A stretch of DNA of 64,000 nt from Trifolium pratense (lineage: Eukaryota > Streptophyta > Magnoliopsida > Fabales > Fabaceae). The notes under the pieces are model-generated. The model was not told the origin of the DNA. It did not search any database and worked only from the letters and a program-made list of their open reading frames with translations. The position numbers were made by a program, and so were the translations under genes. Positions 46,140-56,501 of this stretch are shown here, piece by piece (within the stretch, counting starts at the first letter, position 1; each line of letters starts with the position of its first letter). The DNA is taken from NCBI RefSeq assembly GCF_020283565.1, contig NC_060061.1:1736001-1800000 (forward strand), given 5' to 3'.

Positions 46140-46713
46140 AATAGCATTAAAGGGGGGGAAGGATCTGCCCATCCTGGACCTCTTTGTCTTCATCCAAGCC
46201 TTCTTCGGCCAGTTCTGGGTTGAGGACACGAAGCTGGGCAACAACATTCTTGAAGCAGAAGGAGGCTGCTTCGACCATTGAGGATTCATACTCGTAAATC
46301 TTGCTAATCAGGTTTGCCCGACTGGAAGAGGAATAATCCCCATCGGGAGCGACTATTCTTTCATCCTCAATGACAGCAGCCCCAGTAGACTCTTGCAGCT
46401 TTCCCTCCAGCTCGGTAATCTTAGCCCTGAGCTCTTAAACTTCCCTCAGAGCGTCATCTCTCTCCCCGACCAAGACTTTCATCTTCTATTCTGCCCCTTC
46501 GAGGTTGGAAGCAAGGGTCTTGTGTTGCTCCCTGTATCCTTCACAGGAAGCCTCGGACTCGTGAAGCTTCTTCCCTAGCAGGTCCAGCTCACGGCGGGCA
46601 GCATCTCTCTCCTCCAAGTATTTGCATTCCCGACCATTCAGGAAAGTCACGACCTCTAGCAGCTTGAAAAGGGCCGACGAGTGAGAAGCGATCTCCCCAT
46701 GGATGATGTCCGC
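46140..46713 (-). pseudogene. Antisense extra ORF, C-terminal coiled-coil part
   Basis: On the minus strand a frame continues across the nested element's target site (AILADIIHGEIASHSSALFK) into a charged heptad-like region: ECKYLEERDAARRELDLLGK, EASCEGYREQHKTLASNLEG, ERDDALREV, ELRAKITELEGKLQES. Two stops break it. This is the coiled-coil tail of the antisense ORF whose N-terminal part lies at 48310-49716. Confidence 0.7.
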
Positions 46714-46718
46714 CAGAA

Positions 46719-47116
46719 TGACGCAGTACGGAAGCGCTAGGTTAGCAAAACGCTAAACCTAATGGATAAAGACAAGCTGCAAACACAAACTTGTCAAAAT
46801 AGGGTTTCGGAGTCCACCGAAAGAGTAATTTGGAGTCCACCAAATTTGAGAAAAATCTCCGAATTTTTATTCAATCAAAAAGTTCCTTCAAGGCTACAAT
46901 AATTTAGCTTAAATAGGAGTGACAAATAAAATTAACAAATCTCCTAAAGATTGTAAAAATAAAAACAACAAACCTAGCTAAATAAAAATTACAAATCTAC
47001 CTAAAATATAAAAATAACTAACCTAGGTGAAATATAAAAATAAGGAATCAACCTAAAATATAATAGAACTAAATCTAACTAAAATAATAAAATACAGAAG
47101 AAATCCTCCTACATCA
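46719..47116 (-). repeat. LTR of nested element (3' LTR on minus strand)
   Basis: 398 bp; differs from its partner by only a few substitutions visible by eye (for example GCTAGGTTAGC versus GCTAAGTTAGC and AAGCTGCAAAC versus AAGCCGCAAAC), which points to a fairly recent insertion. Confidence 0.95.
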
Positions 47117-47865
47117 GTCTCCTCTACCTCAAAAGAACTCGACCCCGAGTTCTCGTCTTGATAAAGAGCTTCCTTTGCAGGTTGACTCCTCCAATGAACA
47201 AGAGACCACCCTCCTGGATCCCATTGAATTAAGTGAGAGGACCTGTCTCGTGTCAACACATCCAAATAACCACCGGGGTTCCATTGCTCAAAGATAGAAC
47301 ACAGAATTTGAAATTTATCACAAAAGGGTATTTGACCCAACTTAGTTAACATGTTTGAGCTAGTGCCTAAACCATAAGATTTAAGGTAAAATCCGAATTG
47401 AACCCGATCTATAAGCAAATCCTTGAGTTCAATGTGACGGCTGTGATGCAGCGGTTTTGCTGAGATGGAAGTCGCCGCCTGCATCCTAGTGTCCGGAGGT
47501 TCTAGTGGCGGTGAGGTTGTTGCCGGATTTCGAACAAATACATCTGGCTTAAACGGAGCCGCCACAGGTAGGTCGACATCAAGTTGTGGATCACCAGACT
47601 TGCACAAGACAATTTTTTTTATCCTAGTTGGATTCTCTTCGCCTCCCTCTTCGGACACAACTTCCTCATCCTCAGAACTCGAGTCATCAGTAGATGGGTT
47701 GTTGCGGTTGTTGTCGCCGTTTCTGTTGTTATTGTTTCTATTGCTGTTGTAGTTTCGGTTGTTATTGGATAACGTTGTCACCTGTGTTGTCAGAGCTGTG
47801 ATGGCCGCGGTTAAAGCCGTCAAGGCACCGTAAAACTCTGCTTTCGTCACCGGTTGATCTCCCAT
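47053..47865 (-). CDS. Gag-like leader protein of nested element
   Basis: A 270-residue frame: MGDQPVTKAEFYGALTALTA, a Thr/Ala-rich helix, an Asn/Arg-rich low-complexity stretch (about residues 34-58), an acidic Ser/Glu stretch, then tracts ending NPGGYLDVLTRDRSSHLIQW and DENSGSSSFEVEET. The start resembles the N-terminus of some Ty3/gypsy gag proteins, and the ending resembles the last residues of such polyproteins, so the ORF looks like a fusion of the two ends of an autonomous parent with everything between deleted. It runs into the LTR before its stop. Expression is unproven. Confidence 0.6.
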   Translation of the reverse strand: MGDQPVTKAEFYGALTALTAAITALTTQVTTLSNNNRNYNSNRNNNNRNGDNNRNNPSTDDSSSEDEEVVSEEGGEENPTRIKKIVLCKSGDPQLDVDLPVAAPFKPDVFVRNPATTSPPLEPPDTRMQAATSISAKPLHHSRHIELKDLLIDRVQFGFYLKSYGLGTSSNMLTKLGQIPFCDKFQILCSIFEQWNPGGYLDVLTRDRSSHLIQWDPGGWSLVHWRSQPAKEALYQDENSGSSSFEVEETDVGGFLLYFIILVRFSSIIF

Positions 47866-47911
47866 CTGATCACGTTAGAAAAGAACAGGAGAAACCTGCT
47901 CTGATACCAAC

Positions 47912-48309
47912 TGACGCAGTACGGAAGCGCTAAGTTAGCAAAACGCTAAACCTAATGGATAAAGACAAGCCGCAAACACAAACTTGTCAAAATAGGGTTT
48001 CGGAGTCCACCGAAAGAGTAATTTGGAGTCAACCAAATTTGAGAAAAATCTCCGAATTTTTATTCAATCAAAAAGTTCCTTCAAGGCTACAATAATTTAG
48101 CTTAAATAAGAGTGACAAATAAAATTAACAAATCTCCTAAAGATTGTTAAAATAAAAACAACAAACCTAGCTAAATAAAAATTACAAATCTACCTAAAAT
48201 ATAAAAATAACTAACCTAGGTGAAATATAAAAATAAGGAATCAACCTAAAATATAATAGAACTAAATCTAACTAAAATAATAAAATACAGAAGAAATCCT
48301 CCTACATCA
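47912..48309 (-). repeat. LTR of nested element (5' LTR on minus strand)
   Basis: 398 bp; partner of 46719-47116. On the minus strand it would hold the promoter and lies directly upstream of the primer-binding site. Confidence 0.95.
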
Positions 48310-49716
48310 CAGAATGGCTTCATCTGCAGGAGAAATCTTCATCTTCGTCGCCCCGTCAAAGAGTTGCCCATGGGAGATAGCAGGGGAAAGGACGAACTGA
48401 CCCGCTGGAGATAGGGAGACAGGGAGTTGACCGGATCCTCTACATCAATAACATGATGCCTCCGGGAAGTAGTATCATCCAAATCCTCCGTGCGAATTCG
48501 CTTACTACGATCTATGTCGAAGGATGGTGCCGGGGATAACTGTCTCGAGGAGGTCCCCAAACCAGAAGAGACTGCAGTGGTATTGCTCGCAACCCTTTTG
48601 TTCCTTGCAGCACGGGCTTGACGAAGTGTCTCCGCAGCACTGGTCATTCTTTCTGCAGAACAAAAACAAAAAGCAAATTTATAGTAATTAAAGGCAACAA
48701 ATTTTTTGCAAATAATGAGAAATTAACACAAGTACGGAAAATACGCCGAAAAGCAGTCAATTTTTCCGGGGTGTCACTAGCGAGCAACCCCTTTGTATCT
48801 ATGAGCTTTACGCTCGTCATTTTCTGGCCATCCTTGTCGTATAGAGGTTTGCCCTCAGGATCATCCCGTAAGTAAGGGGGAAGGCGCGCCACAAAGTTCT
48901 ACAGCCTTTTATAATCAGCTCTCTCCTCCACAGTAAACTCGCTGAGCTTAAAAACAAACTTACTCGAGGCCATAGAATAATGCTCTTTCCTCCAATAAAA
49001 GGGGAACAAAGCAAAATCCTCCTCGATAGGTTTCCCCTAGTCATCAAGCTCCTCTTTCCCATTCTCATCAATACGATTTCCTTTTCGGACGAAGTTTTGC
49101 CAGCCTTTAAGAGTTATAGGCCAAACCCCATAATACACCTCCTTAAAACCTTGAACCGATTCCTCGTACATCTCAAAGAAACGCTTTCGTTGCCTTAGGG
49201 AGACTCCACCACACTTGGATTCAGGCACGTCCTTCCCTTTGGGGGCTTTCCCTTTGGCTTTCCCCCCCTTTGGGCATGAACGCTGGAGACGGAAGGTGTA
49301 GAAGAATAGAGGTAGGGTAGGAGCCAAGCCTAAATGATCGGCTGTCAGTTCAAAAGCTCGGATAAAACCCAACGAATTGGGATGCAGCTGCGAGGGAGCA
49401 AGACGCAGGTGACGAGAAATCGATACCTCGAGATCCGTAAACGGTAATTTGAAACCTAAATGCTTGAACGCTATCTCGTACATAGGGACAGTACCCCAAC
49501 ACCACACATTGCAGATCCGTTGCCGAGAGGATGGGATCCGAACTTCGAAGTCCTCCGTTGGGGAACCTGGATATCGGTGCACATCTCGTCCGGAATATCA
49601 TCCTCGCAATCCGCATATTCCGACACTGAATATCGCGGTTCATCTGCAACCCACGAGTAGTCCGCCACTCGACGCGAAGAGGACTGATGAGGGTTCTGTT
49701 GCTGTTCCTCGGTCAT
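48310..49716 (-). pseudogene. Antisense extra ORF of the Tat element (gypsy-type-transposon domain)
   Basis: Minus-strand pieces: 49716-49471 (MTEEQQQNPHQSS, Ser/Asp-rich), then by frameshift 49582-49037 with FKLPFTDLEVSISRHLRLAP, SQLHPNSLGFIRAFELTADH and PLFFYTFRLQR. This is the pattern of the plant 'putative gypsy type transposon' domain (Pfam Transposase_28). It continues ARLPPYLRDDPEGKPLYDKD and GLLASDTPEKLTAFRRIF; then a GT...CAG interval at 48735-48653 looks like an 83-bp intron before MTSAAETLRQARAARNKR. Additional ORFs in antisense orientation downstream of pol are known in the Tat lineage. Function is unknown. Stops and shifts make this copy defective. Confidence 0.75.
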
Positions 49717-50340
49717 CTGGAAACCTGAAAAAGCAAAGGAAGGGTGGTGAATTCGACATTCCTTACATCAAATCCACCCTTCCACCACTTAATCGAGTGA
49801 AAGGGCGAGGAACCGAACGAGCAAATAGGGTTCGCTCTGATAAACCTAAAGTAACTTAGAAAAATCTAATGCTAAACCCTAAAGACGAACAACATACCCA
49901 AATGAATAATCCGACAGGAAATTCATGGAACACTCGACACCGTTCTTCATAGGAAACCCAAAAGGCAGCAACTTATGCCGGTAAAAGCGGTGGATTTTCA
50001 CCCCTAACCACATGAAAACCGCTATTTTTGGGAGGGAAAGGGTGCTGAACAACCCTCTAAACCACCATACCAAAAGGTCAAGCCACCAGAAAATCAAAAC
50101 ATCTACCTATTAAAATCACCAAGTCGACACTCCTACCACTAAGCAAAACATCGATACAACATCGAAACTAAAGAAAAAGGTAGGGAAAACTTACTTGTCC
50201 GATTTAGGCAAAAGGGATTGTGTTGATGATGAACTTGGAAGGCCTCGAATCGAAAAACTTGAGAACTTGAAAACTCGAGGGAAGTTGAGAAGTTAAGAGA
50301 AAATTTGAAGAAAGTAGGAAAGATGTTTTCCTAATGTAAA
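49717..50340. other. 3'-proximal Tat-element DNA, non-coding
   Basis: Upstream side of the antisense ORF. The 72-codon minus frame at 49879-50097 is not recognisable. The sequence becomes purine-rich toward 50340, where a polypurine tract and 3' LTR would be expected, but neither is found. Confidence 0.5.
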
Positions 50341-51282
50341 AGTTTCAGTTGAATAATTGTACAAGTATTTGATGATTAGTCATGCTATGCGTCTTTCAGA
50401 ACCTGCTGCAGTTAATGGCCACCAAAACAAGAAGATCAGAATCATATCTCCACCGCAACTTCAATTTCAGATTCTCCACCGCCGCTTCAGTTTCAGATCT
50501 AAGGTTAGTTCAAATTCCATTTTGGTTTTGGTCTTTTCCTCATTCTTCATCGTTGTTTCCATTTCCAATTTCCAGATCAGATTTCCTCATTCTAAGGTCC
50601 CCTTTTGTTTTGCTACATTGTGCGTTCAGAGTTTAAGGGTCTCTTCGCCGCAGCCGTCGTCATCTTCGCATTCAGTCGCTGTATGTATCTCTCTTTTTCA
50701 GTATGTAGCTCCCAACTTTTATTAATCTCAATTATCTCAATTCAATGTTTTGCTACATTGTGTTTTCTAAGCTTGAATTTGTTTTTATCATTTATTTTCT
50801 AAGTGTTTCTGTACTGCAATTAAACTTGTTAAAAAAAATTTAAAAAGAAAACAATTCACTGTAAAAGGAAATTTTCCACAAAATCTTTTCATTACCTTTG
50901 CTTTCTTTCTTTGTTTTTTATTTCGTTGTTGTGGAACTCTCGGGTTTTGGCCATGCTATGTTTTGTTTTGAGGGATTTGAGGGAAGCCGGATAGTTGGTT
51001 TTTGTTTTGTGTAGTTTTGTTTATTGTGCGGTGGTGTTTTTGTTTTAGGATATTGGTTGAGTTTGTTGAATTCTTTTAGATATGTGCCTTTTAGTGTGAT
51101 ATACACTGGTTGTGTAGTCCTGATATATTATGCAGGTCTTGTAACTTGTCATTTCCATGAGAGTATCTCATATACTCAAAGGAGTCTATTCAATAAATTT
51201 ACTTGTTTCTATTTAAAAAATAACTTTGTTTTGTATTTATATATAGTTGTGTTTTATATTTATATATAATTGAACGCAAATC
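50341..51282. other. Leader-like plant DNA, unidentified
   Basis: Around 50400-50530, CTTTCAG is followed by GC-richer sequence with a frame MATKTRRSESYLHRNFNF and an AAGGTTAG donor-like site; this might be another captured first exon. The rest is T-rich and intron-like. I do not recognise the gene. Confidence 0.4.
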
Positions 51283-51508
51283 TTTAGTCTTTTTAGCTTT
51301 TTAATTTTGTCCCAAAACTTTAGTCCTTTTAAGAAACCAATGCACATTTAGTGATACTTTACCATTTGTACCCTTACAAAAGTTAAAGCATTGATTAAAT
51401 ATATTTTCTCTTTCTTATTAAAGTAAGGGTAAAAATGACTTTATTTATCATTTCTTAATCTCCGTGCAAAACTCCAAAAAGACTAAAGTTTTGGAACGGA
51501 GGGAGTAA
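51283..51508. mobile_element. Stowaway-like MITE, left end degraded
   Basis: The right end GACTAAAGTTTTGGAACGGA followed by GGGAGTA is typical; the left counterpart (CCCAAAACTTTAGTCCTTTT) is present but its outer terminus is unclear. Confidence 0.5.
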
Positions 51509-51615
51509 TGTACTTTGGTCTTTTGAAACATTTTCCTTTTCCCTTTCATAACACACCCAAAACAAAAATATTACACAACTTGATCATTTGAAGGTATATA
51601 TAAAAACTTTGAAAT

Positions 51616-52059
51616 TAGGGATGGGAAAAAAACCCAAACCCGAGAGACCCACCCGAACTCAAACCCAAGTCAACGGGCGAAACCCGATTTGACTGGGTTT
51701 GGGTTTGGGTTCGGGTGACACCCGATAATATGGGTGTGGGTTTGGTATCAGTCAAACCCACACCCGAAGACCTTAATTTCTTGAAAGTCTATGTTTGAAT
51801 TTTCTTGGAAGACCTTAATTTTAGTTGTAATTTAATTCAAAGCCTATGTTGGAATTTAATTTCTTAAATTTGCAAATTATTTTCAAATGTGCTGCGGGTT
51901 TGGGTTTGGGTGGAAAAAACCCGAACCCAATGGGTGTGGGCGTGGGTGTTGTTTTGTCACCCGAACAGCCTTTGGGTTTGGATTTGGGTTTGGGTGATGA
52001 TTTCATGTGAGTTTGGTAAGTGTCAAACCCGCACCTATGGGCGCCCGTTGCCATCCCTA
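51616..52059. mobile_element. hAT-type miniature element, 444 bp
   Basis: Inverted termini TAGGGATGG and CCATCCCTA, flanked by perfect 8-bp duplications TTTGAAAT (51608-51615 and 52060-52067). The interior is rich in GGGTTTGGGT/ACCCGAACCC words that fold on each other. Frames across it are repeat artefacts. Confidence 0.93.
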
Positions 52060-52067
52060 TTTGAAAT

Positions 52068-52525
52068 CAAGAAAGCCAAGTAAAAACTTTGTGAACTGGC
52101 CATCCACAACAAACTAGGGAAATGATAATTAATTTCATTGCCTTAAACTGCCATAGCTTCAAGCCTATCTGTTGTGTTATGTTTTTCTGCTGAAACAATT
52201 GTGTGTTGGTCCTTGTTTGCTACATAGGGCGGTTGCTTTTGTCAGCTGTGGATTTGTTGTCCAGCAGTGGCCTTCTATTCTGTTTTGTTTGGGGCTGGCT
52301 TTGTTTTTGGGCCTTCTATTGTAATGACATGATTGGTTAATTGAGGGTTGCTGTTGCAGTTGTTAGTCTTGTTAGCTTGAGTCCATATGTACTTAGTGTA
52401 TGATGGCTTCTTTTATTAATATGGGAAAATATTTTATCATGAACATCTTTGGAAATAGTTTTTATCCATATATGGTAAATTTTAGTTTATAATTTATTTT
52501 ACTTTGATTCTTAACATTAGTTTTT
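52068..52525. other. Intergenic, nothing recognised
   Basis: G/T-rich, intron-like; no motif found. Confidence 0.5.
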
Positions 52526-52915
52526 AATCTTGTTTTCTTCAAAATAGGGTTCAAATGTGCGCTGAGTTTGGAAAAGCAATTTAGTCATTTTCTCAGGTAA
52601 TAGAATTTCGATCTTTTAATTGTAATTTTGAAATTTCTTTACATAAGATTTGCCCCTTCGGTTTGTAGTTGGTACATGTTTCGATCTTCTGCTGTTGGAC
52701 TACCAATTTTTTCATTCGTGATTCAAGACGCTTCAATCTTTTGCTTTTGTTTTAATAAAGAACTTACCTTTTTGTGAGTAAAAAATTTAATTGGGGTATA
52801 CAAATCTATGAGATTTTTTGTTTTTGCTGGAAAATCTGTAACATTGTGAAACACGATAAAATGAAATATTTTTTGAAACAGTTGGAAGGAAATATCACGG
52901 GAACTATATTCATAT
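52526..52915 (+). repeat. Dispersed exon/intron-like segment, copy 2 (truncated)
   Basis: Homologous to 35372-35767, with the short exon mutated (MCAEFGKAI, then TAG). It breaks off at GGGAACTATATTCATA, exactly where the giant palindrome begins. Confidence 0.85.
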
Positions 52916-52920
52916 AAAGT

Positions 52921-53369
52921 GCTTCAAATCGCCTCACTTACCAACTTTTGATGGAAGTTCGGATCCAGTAGAGCATTTAATGGCAGTGGGAAACCAAACC
53001 GCTATCATTGGTGCTCCAGAGCATATTAAATGTAAACTGCTATCAGGAACATTTAAGGATGCCGCTCTGCGTTGGTATATGAATTTACCAAGAAATTCGA
53101 TCGAAAACTATGCGGATTTCCACAAGAAATTCATACACCAATTCTCGTGTTCAAGGCATATAAAGGTAACAGCGACTAGCTTATTTGCTCTACGCCAAAA
53201 CTATGCTGAAACACTCAGAGAATACTTAGCCAGATTCAATGCCGCCACTATCAAAGTGTCGAATCCCAATCAAGAAATGTTCGTCGCCGCTTTCCATAAC
53301 GGACTCAAGGCGGGGCATTTCAATGAGTCATTGGCACAGAAGCCTGCAACAACTATGCAGGAGGGTTAG
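52921..53369 (+). pseudogene. Tat-type gag fragment, left arm
   Basis: From the arm border the frame reads CFKSPHLPTFDGSSDPVEHL, MAVGNQTAIIGAPEHIKCKL, ALRWYMNLPRNSIENYADFH, ENSIFALRQ-type helix (SLFALRQNYAETLREYLARF) and ends MQEG, stop. This is the retrotransposon gag domain, cut at both sides. It differs from the gag at 40.9 kb, so it comes from another Tat element. It faces the OTU gene tail to tail, 88 bp apart. Confidence 0.9.
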
Positions 53370-54239
53370 AAGGCTGGTTGTTACTCCAACAAAAAATAAT
53401 GCGCTTAACTAATTCAAAATGCAACTACTAAAATCAACTACAATTCGAGAAAATCAACTACAATTCGAGCGGATCGTCTTTGCTACCATTTCCAATCATG
53501 GCTAAGTCATCGCCTGCTCTTTCAATGGTCAACAGCTCACCAAACTTTTGCATTCTATCCAAAAACATGGGCTCCCATGTAGCAGCTTCTTCAGAACAAT
53601 AGTTTTTCCACTGATGAGCCGTTGGAGGTATCAGACATCCTTCTTTCAACCGCACTAACACAAAGTGGTCAGCGAGCGTGCCGATGCAAATAATCTTGGA
53701 ATCCAAGTCTGACGTGTCTGATGGAGGTTTGCCACGCAATGGGAAACAAGTTCTAGATGCTCCACACCTTTCCATATTTGACAGTTGAACAACAACCCTT
53801 TGAAAATGAGTAGCCACAACGTAACCCATATCCGGAAAAGTAAACCATTTGTCCTTTGGTGCAAAAGCATGTTTACTCCTTCTCGGAGGTGTGAAAAGTG
53901 CATCCGTGACATACTTGTAACGCTCATCAGTATCGAATAACTCCACATATGATTCCTTATGCAATCTCAGCTCCCTCTCCATGTTCAGTCTGATCAACTC
54001 AAAATCTTGCTGAGTTCCTTTTTGGTGCAAAGCTACCACACGGTATCCACAATAACCGTCACCATCAACATCAATAATATCTTCGATAAATGGGTGCATG
54101 AACTTCGGCATATGGTTGATAAAAGGAATTTCAGGAGGAGTTGGAGTCAAAGTACTGATGATGAGTTCTTTAGGCACCTCAGGCACTGTTTGTGAAGTCG
54201 ACGGCTTTGACTTTGTTGGTTTCGACTGAGATGCCTGTG

Positions 54240-54500
54240 TAGCACAAGTGTTAGAAAATTCAGGGCCTTAAAACGCACAGTTTTACTTACTTTACAGGGC
54301 CATAAAACGCACGGTTTTACTTACTTTACTACTCAAAATAAACAAATGGACGAACCCACTTTCAATCCAACCTTACACTTGACCGGCCCTGCTCACACAC
54401 CAGTGGCACAAGTGTAAGAAAATTCAGGGCCATGAAACCGCATGAATTTACTTACTTTACTACTCAAAATAAACAAATGGACGAACCCACTTTCGATCCA
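54240..54500. repeat. Tandem duplication inside the last intron (left arm)
   Basis: CACAAGTGTTAGAAAATTCAG through ACAAATGGACGAACCCACTTTC is present twice with variants (about 54247 and 54410), plus a short extra GGGCC...TTTTACTTACTTTAC unit. The right arm carries the same structure at 58534-58793. Confidence 0.8.
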
Positions 54501-56501
54501 ACCTGATTAAATCACATTAAGCAGACATCATGTATAACAACACTAAACAATCTGAACTGCAAATGCATACTTCATAGCAACAACATGAAGTCATGAACAC
54601 ACAAAAATGGATAACATACAACATCTAGAGAAAGCACACAATGTAACATTCCAACATAATCAGAACAATAACTATTCAGAGCAAGCAAACCTAATAGAAT
54701 CGAAATTCAAATACAGTTATATAGCCCACAGAAATATTCAAATACAGTTGGTTAATTTGAGCATCCCTAAGCAGCATCACTTAGAACAACAGATTTGCCA
54801 TAAAATGTACGGGGCATATCAAGACAAGTTATATACATTTCACTTTTCTTCAACAAACATGGATGAAATGGGAAACAACTCATCACTGCATTCAGAAACA
54901 AAGAAATAAGCACAAAAGCCTAGATGACCATGAAATTTAAAAAAACAAAAAGGAAATTATTCTTCTCTCATTTGTTTAAACTGAAATTAAACATACCTTT
55001 CTCTTTCTTTTAGCCCAGATAGCTTTGACGTGATCGTCGGAATGCGTAAATTTCTTGTTTACCCACAGCCCCTTATTTACTCTTGGTCCAGTTACAAGAT
55101 ATGATGTAGGAGTCGCCATGCCAGGTCTACAACGTTTGCGATGCCCCACATTCTCCCCCGCATTTTCCCCGGCTGCATATATCACATTATTTAAACCCGG
55201 CAAATCAAGAATATTTTCATAATTAAGAATGTAACTAAAAACATAACATAGTTAAATATTTTACCTTCACTAGTGTCAAACATAACATGGTCTGATGGTG
55301 GAGAAGAATGCACATCACCGTCGGAGAGATGCGGGGAATTGGTTGGAGTAACTTCCAATGTGGCATTATGCGCGGGAGTGGGTGAATGGTGAGTGACTTC
55401 TAGCTCAAAAGTGGGTGTTTGGTGAGCAGCTTCTGGCTCGGGAGTGGATTGTTGAGCAGGCTGGAAGTTTTCTGCTAACCGATGCCCAAGGCAAATCAAG
55501 AATATTTTCATAATTAAGAATGTAACTAAAAACATAACATAGTTAAATATTTTACCTTCACTAGTGTCAACCTGTTCGGAGAGATGCGGGGAATTGGTTG
55601 GACTAACTTCAAAAGTGGGTGTTTGGTGAGCAGCTTCTGGCTCGGGAGTGGATTGTTGAGCAGGCTGGAAGTTTTCTGCTAACCGACTACCAATTTCATC
55701 CCATTGTACCACCTCTTTTTTATAATGATCTCGGAAATTGATTGAACAATTTCCTCTATTTGCTTTGAATTTTATCGTTTTCATATCAGATCCAACATCT
55801 TGTAATTCAACTCCATCAAGGACCTCAAACTGTTTTGCTACAACATGTGGACAATGACGCTCCACATAGTTGTAGCAAAATAAAGGGGCGACGACTGTAC
55901 GATAATGGATTTGATCGTGTAGGTGGGGGGGCAACATTTCCAAATTGTATGGATGCCAAGTAATGGGTCTCACATCTGCTTCTATATTCTATGTTATACA
56001 AAAAAAAAAAAAAGATAAAGATTAAAAAATAAAGATATAATTAGTGTTATATCATAATGGTTTGTAAAATTCTTACCTCCTCCTGTCTCAGGAGCTCATG
56101 TACCAAATTCAACTGCAACTGTAATGCGTTGTTGATCTTCTTGTGGTGGTTTGCGCCGGTTCTCCCAAGAGACTCTATCAAATATGCCAGTTTTGGCTTA
56201 TTATGAGCCTGATTTTCCTCCGCAGTAATATTGAAGATCGTATAAAGACCTCTAAAATGGGAAAAGAAGAAGCCCTATGAAAAAAAAAAGTTGGTGAAAA
56301 AATTATCAAAAAAAGAGATAGGGAAAAAAAAATGATAAGAAAAAAAATGCTCTTACCATTACAAGCCATGTGAAGCCGTCAATTGCCTTATCTTTGGTCT
56401 TCCATTCCTTCATACCTTGATACAAGTATGCTAACATTGCAGCTCCCCAAGCATAAGAGTTTACTTCGTCCAATTTTTCGATAAATTGGACGTAAGAAGT
56501 T

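Larger units (their letters stand above)
46719..48309 (-). mobile_element. Complete non-autonomous LTR retrotransposon, nested
   Basis: Two 398-bp LTRs (46719-47116 and 47912-48309), nearly identical, with perfect CAGAA duplications at 46714-46718 and 48310-48314. On the minus strand the LTR is TGATGTAGGAGG...ACTGCGTCA. The primer-binding site next to the upstream LTR is TGGTATCAGAGCAGGTTTC (plus 47891-47909), matching initiator tRNA-Met; a purine-rich GAGGTAGAGGAGAC abuts the other LTR. The interior (795 bp) has no protease, RT or integrase. It is inserted in the antisense ORF of the Tat element and is clearly younger than it. Confidence 0.97.
40405..50340 (+). mobile_element. Tat-lineage (Retand-like) LTR retrotransposon, 3'-truncated
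   Basis: Order: 5' LTR, PBS, gag, protease, RT, RNase H, deleted integrase and an antisense extra ORF, as known for Tat-lineage Ty3/gypsy elements. No 3' LTR is present; similarity to element-type sequence fades near 50340. The 5-mer GGTAT before the LTR is followed at the far side only by an AGTAT near 50373, so the 3' end was lost by deletion or rearrangement. The element is further interrupted by a nested insertion at 46719-48309. All reading frames are broken; it is not autonomous. Confidence 0.85.

Noticed and set aside
47465..47752. 95-codon plus-strand frame
   Set aside because: Shadow of the minus-strand gag-like ORF; its Ser/Leu-rich composition comes from the complementary Asn/Glu-rich codons.
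53655..53948. 97-codon frames overlapping the OTU exon (both arms)
   Set aside because: Same strand but a different frame from the OTU domain; shadow of the real coding frame.
54607..54909. 100-codon frame (and its mirror at 58124-58426)
   Set aside because: It lies antisense within the last intron of the PMD-OTU gene, has an Asn/His/Gln-rich composition and no domain; identical in both arms only because of the palindrome.
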